From Algoriphagus resistens (GTDB lineage Bacteria; Bacteroidota; Bacteroidia; Cytophagales; Cyclobacteriaceae), in NCBI RefSeq assembly GCF_001442615.1, contig NZ_LMXN01000011.1, positions 62,001 to 126,000 on the forward strand: a stretch of 64,000 nucleotides of DNA, written 5' to 3'. Under the pieces are notes generated by a model that was not told the origin of the DNA, searched no databases, and was given only the letters and a program-made list of their open reading frames with translations. Positions within the stretch are counted from its first letter, which is position 1. Each line of letters begins with the position of its first letter. Position numbers and translations under genes: made by a program. Shown one piece after another: positions 61,971 to 64,000 of this stretch.

Positions 61971-63998
61971 ATGTCTAATCAAATCAGTATTAAAGGAAAT
62001 GTATCATTTGACCGATCCAGTGATGTTACTTCAACTGTGAAATTGTGGGAAGCAAATAATAAGGAGTCGATTGGGGAATATACCGTGACAGCAGAAGCGA
62101 AAGGTAAATTTACCATAAACGCTACTGCCGAATCAGATAACCCTATTTTCTATATCACTGTTGAATTGCATGATCCAAACGTAGTTCTACTGTCAGTTCT
62201 GTCTCCGGATTTGAAGGAGGATATTACAAAGAATGGGATTGTAGTAAATGAATTAACGACAGTGGCAGCTGCGTTTACCTGCGCTCAGTTTTTTAACGGA
62301 CTTCAGCTGTCAGGAAATCTACAAGGAGTAAGGATTGCAGCCAAAAATACCCCAAATCTTGTCAATCCTGTCACAGGATCTTGGGGTGATGTGTTAATAG
62401 ACCCATTCAACATCACGCAGAATGAGACGCTGGCACGCTTGAATACCTTGGCAGCACTCATCACGGCCAGCGGTACGGTAACTATTGAGGAATACAACTG
62501 GCAGAGTGAATTTTTGAAGTATGCAACACCGTTAGGAGGCCAGCGGCCGAAGAATACTGCCGAGGCTATGATTGGTATTGCCCAATCTCCCTGGCTATAT
62601 CCGGCAGACCTGTTTAACCTTTTTGATGAAGCCTATCCCCAGCCGAAAGATGGCTTCCCTGCAAAGCCCAACAGCAAGGTTCCGGTCAGCCGGAGGAGTT
62701 CCCCTTTTGTACCTTATTTGAGTTTTGCCCCAGAGGATTTTGCATTGATTTTAGCTTTTGGCCAGGGTGGAATCTGCGCCCCCGGAAAGCTATCTCTTGA
62801 TCAAGATGGAAACTTGTGGACTGGTTTGAACTGGATGCCGGGAGCACAGAATGGGGTATACCAAGGTATCGGTGGGGGGCTGGTTAAGCTTGATTCAGCA
62901 GGCCGGTTAATGTCACCACCAGTAACCGGTTACACGGGAATGGGGGTTGATGGCGCAGGCTGGGGTACTGCAGTCACCAAGGATGGCACCTGTTGGGTGA
63001 CAAGTTTTAATGGGGCTATTGGGGTATATAGACTGGAAGACGGTTCACCGGTTGTTGATAAAGTTCCGGAAGAGCTAGCTGGAGCCTTAAACGAGATTGG
63101 AGGATTGCAGGGCATTGGTGTTGCACCAAATGGTGATATCTGGATTGTCGGGACCTCATCCAATCAGATGCTTCATTTTCCAGAGGGAGACCTTTCAAAA
63201 GGCAGGGTCGTTGTCAATGAAAATCTTACCAAAGTGCTTTCTGCCCCATTTGCGGTTTCGATAGATAATTCCAACCGCGTCTGGATTAGTAATACGAATG
63301 GTAAATCGTTGGTGCGCTATTCGCCATCTGAAGAAAACAGTCCGGTGGAACGCTTTATCCTAGCAGGCGGTGGACGTGGTGTGGCACTTGATTCAAAAGG
63401 GAATTGCTGGGTAGCCTGTAACACAAGCCCGGACTTTCCTTCTACAACTCCTACAGACGGTGTTTCCATCATCGAAGGATTTGCTCTTGGCTATCCGCAC
63501 CTCGCACAAACACTTGGACGCAATCATATAACCGGTTCCGTTTTTATGATTCCTTCCGATGCCAATCCGATTGACACGATTGATCCTAACACCCACGAAT
63601 CTAATTTAACGCCTTATGGAGATGGGGAACTGAATGCACCCTGGGGTATATCAGTTGATGGCAATGATGATGTCTGGGTAGCCAACTTTATGGGTAGAGG
63701 AGTATCGTTTATGGCCGGTGCTTCACCTGGCGGACGTACCGAAGCTTTTAAGACAGGTGATTTGATTCATACCATTCATTCCGGTAGTATTCAGATGCTG
63801 ACCGATGTCGTAGTTGATCAAGCAGGCAATCTCTGGTGTGCCAATAACTGGAACCTGCCCCAAACCGTAATGGAAGCGAAATCTGACCCCGCCTATTCGA
63901 CATGGGGTGGAGGCTCTGGTGTATTGGTGATCTATGGAATAGCTAAACCAGCTCAGACTCCCCTTGTTGGTCCGGTTAGCGGTGTTCAAAGCCTATAA
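61971..63998 (+). CDS. NHL/SMP-30-type beta-propeller protein without signal peptide
   Basis: 675 residues, complete (stop at 63996). Residues 1-80 look like a small beta-sandwich (ISIKGNVSFDRSSDVTSTV); 80-230 are helical with VVNELTTVAAAFTCAQFF and LARLNTLAALITASG, a block that precedes NHL propellers in other bacteria (from memory); 240-660 form the propeller, with repeated LDQDGNLWTGLNWM, VAPNGDIWIVGTSSN, IDNSNRVWISNTNGK, LDSKGNCWVACNT, VDGNDDVWVANFMG and VDQAGNLWCANNW strands. No Sec or lipoprotein signal and no T9SS domain, unusual for this class in Bacteroidota. Ligand and function unknown. Confidence 0.85.
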   Translation: MSNQISIKGNVSFDRSSDVTSTVKLWEANNKESIGEYTVTAEAKGKFTINATAESDNPIFYITVELHDPNVVLLSVLSPDLKEDITKNGIVVNELTTVAAAFTCAQFFNGLQLSGNLQGVRIAAKNTPNLVNPVTGSWGDVLIDPFNITQNETLARLNTLAALITASGTVTIEEYNWQSEFLKYATPLGGQRPKNTAEAMIGIAQSPWLYPADLFNLFDEAYPQPKDGFPAKPNSKVPVSRRSSPFVPYLSFAPEDFALILAFGQGGICAPGKLSLDQDGNLWTGLNWMPGAQNGVYQGIGGGLVKLDSAGRLMSPPVTGYTGMGVDGAGWGTAVTKDGTCWVTSFNGAIGVYRLEDGSPVVDKVPEELAGALNEIGGLQGIGVAPNGDIWIVGTSSNQMLHFPEGDLSKGRVVVNENLTKVLSAPFAVSIDNSNRVWISNTNGKSLVRYSPSEENSPVERFILAGGGRGVALDSKGNCWVACNTSPDFPSTTPTDGVSIIEGFALGYPHLAQTLGRNHITGSVFMIPSDANPIDTIDPNTHESNLTPYGDGELNAPWGISVDGNDDVWVANFMGRGVSFMAGASPGGRTEAFKTGDLIHTIHSGSIQMLTDVVVDQAGNLWCANNWNLPQTVMEAKSDPAYSTWGGGSGVLVIYGIAKPAQTPLVGPVSGVQSL

Positions 63999-64000
63999 CA

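Overview
The window comes from a Bacteroidota chromosome, most likely the order Cytophagales (a Cyclobacteriaceae or Algoriphagus-like genome; this placement is inference from gene style, not a database match). Pointers are two proteins ending in a type IX secretion (T9SS) sorting domain, a SusC/SusD pair with its FecI-type sigma factor and FecR anti-sigma factor, many lipoproteins with Bacteroidota-style lipoboxes, very weak Shine-Dalgarno sequences, and promoters of the TTTG / TAnnTTTG type. I see no rRNA, tRNA, CRISPR array, transposase or phage gene.

Layout. 0-2 kb: three tandem FKBP-type prolyl isomerases (the first cut by the window edge), closed by a terminator. 2-13 kb, minus strand: a small membrane protein, a ThuA-like protein, two very glycine-rich T9SS surface proteins (1651 and 748 aa), and between them a LVIVD beta-propeller lipoprotein. 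13-17 kb, minus: rho, recO, thymidine kinase, a 2Fe-2S ferredoxin. 17-19 kb, plus: a conserved protein I do not recognise and an HD-domain protein. 18.8-24.3 kb, minus: the rod-shape operon mreB-mreC-mreD-mrdA-rodA, tightly overlapped. 24.6-29.3 kb, plus: rimP-nusA-infB behind a good promoter and a leader hairpin.

29.4-41.3 kb is the accessory heart of the window: two small unknown genes; an outer-membrane barrel, a two-bundle vanadium-haloperoxidase/PAP2-like lipoprotein and a second barrel; then a tightly packed operon of a DUF3179 membrane protein, an AhpD-like (CxxC) protein, a TonB-dependent receptor, an MFS transporter and two more AhpD-like proteins. 41.3-53.7 kb, minus: an ECF sigma factor, FecR, SusC with an STN domain, SusD, two exported FAD oxidoreductases and a CstA-family transporter. 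This reads as a sigma/anti-sigma-controlled uptake locus whose exported enzymes are redox flavoproteins. 53.7-61.4 kb, plus: accD without its zinc finger, a stand-alone nqrF, an arginase-fold protein with altered metal ligands, a tiny cytochrome-b5-like protein, a BadF-type sugar kinase, murQ (together probably MurNAc salvage) and an RsuA/RluB-type pseudouridine synthase with a long disordered tail. 61.4-64 kb: a long non-coding stretch and an NHL-type beta-propeller protein without a signal peptide.

The most unusual signal is a dispersed family of leader elements. A palindrome opening with (C)ATGAAATC and closing with GATTCCAT, followed by an A-rich tail, ends at the start codon of at least four unrelated genes (30498, 33055, 34418, 44765 minus), probably also of murQ (59072). 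At least two further copies (2.1 kb and 58.8 kb) have no gene behind them. Two copies are nearly identical over 102 bases. Most copies also encode a short peptide starting Met-Lys-Ser. I cannot name a known element for it.
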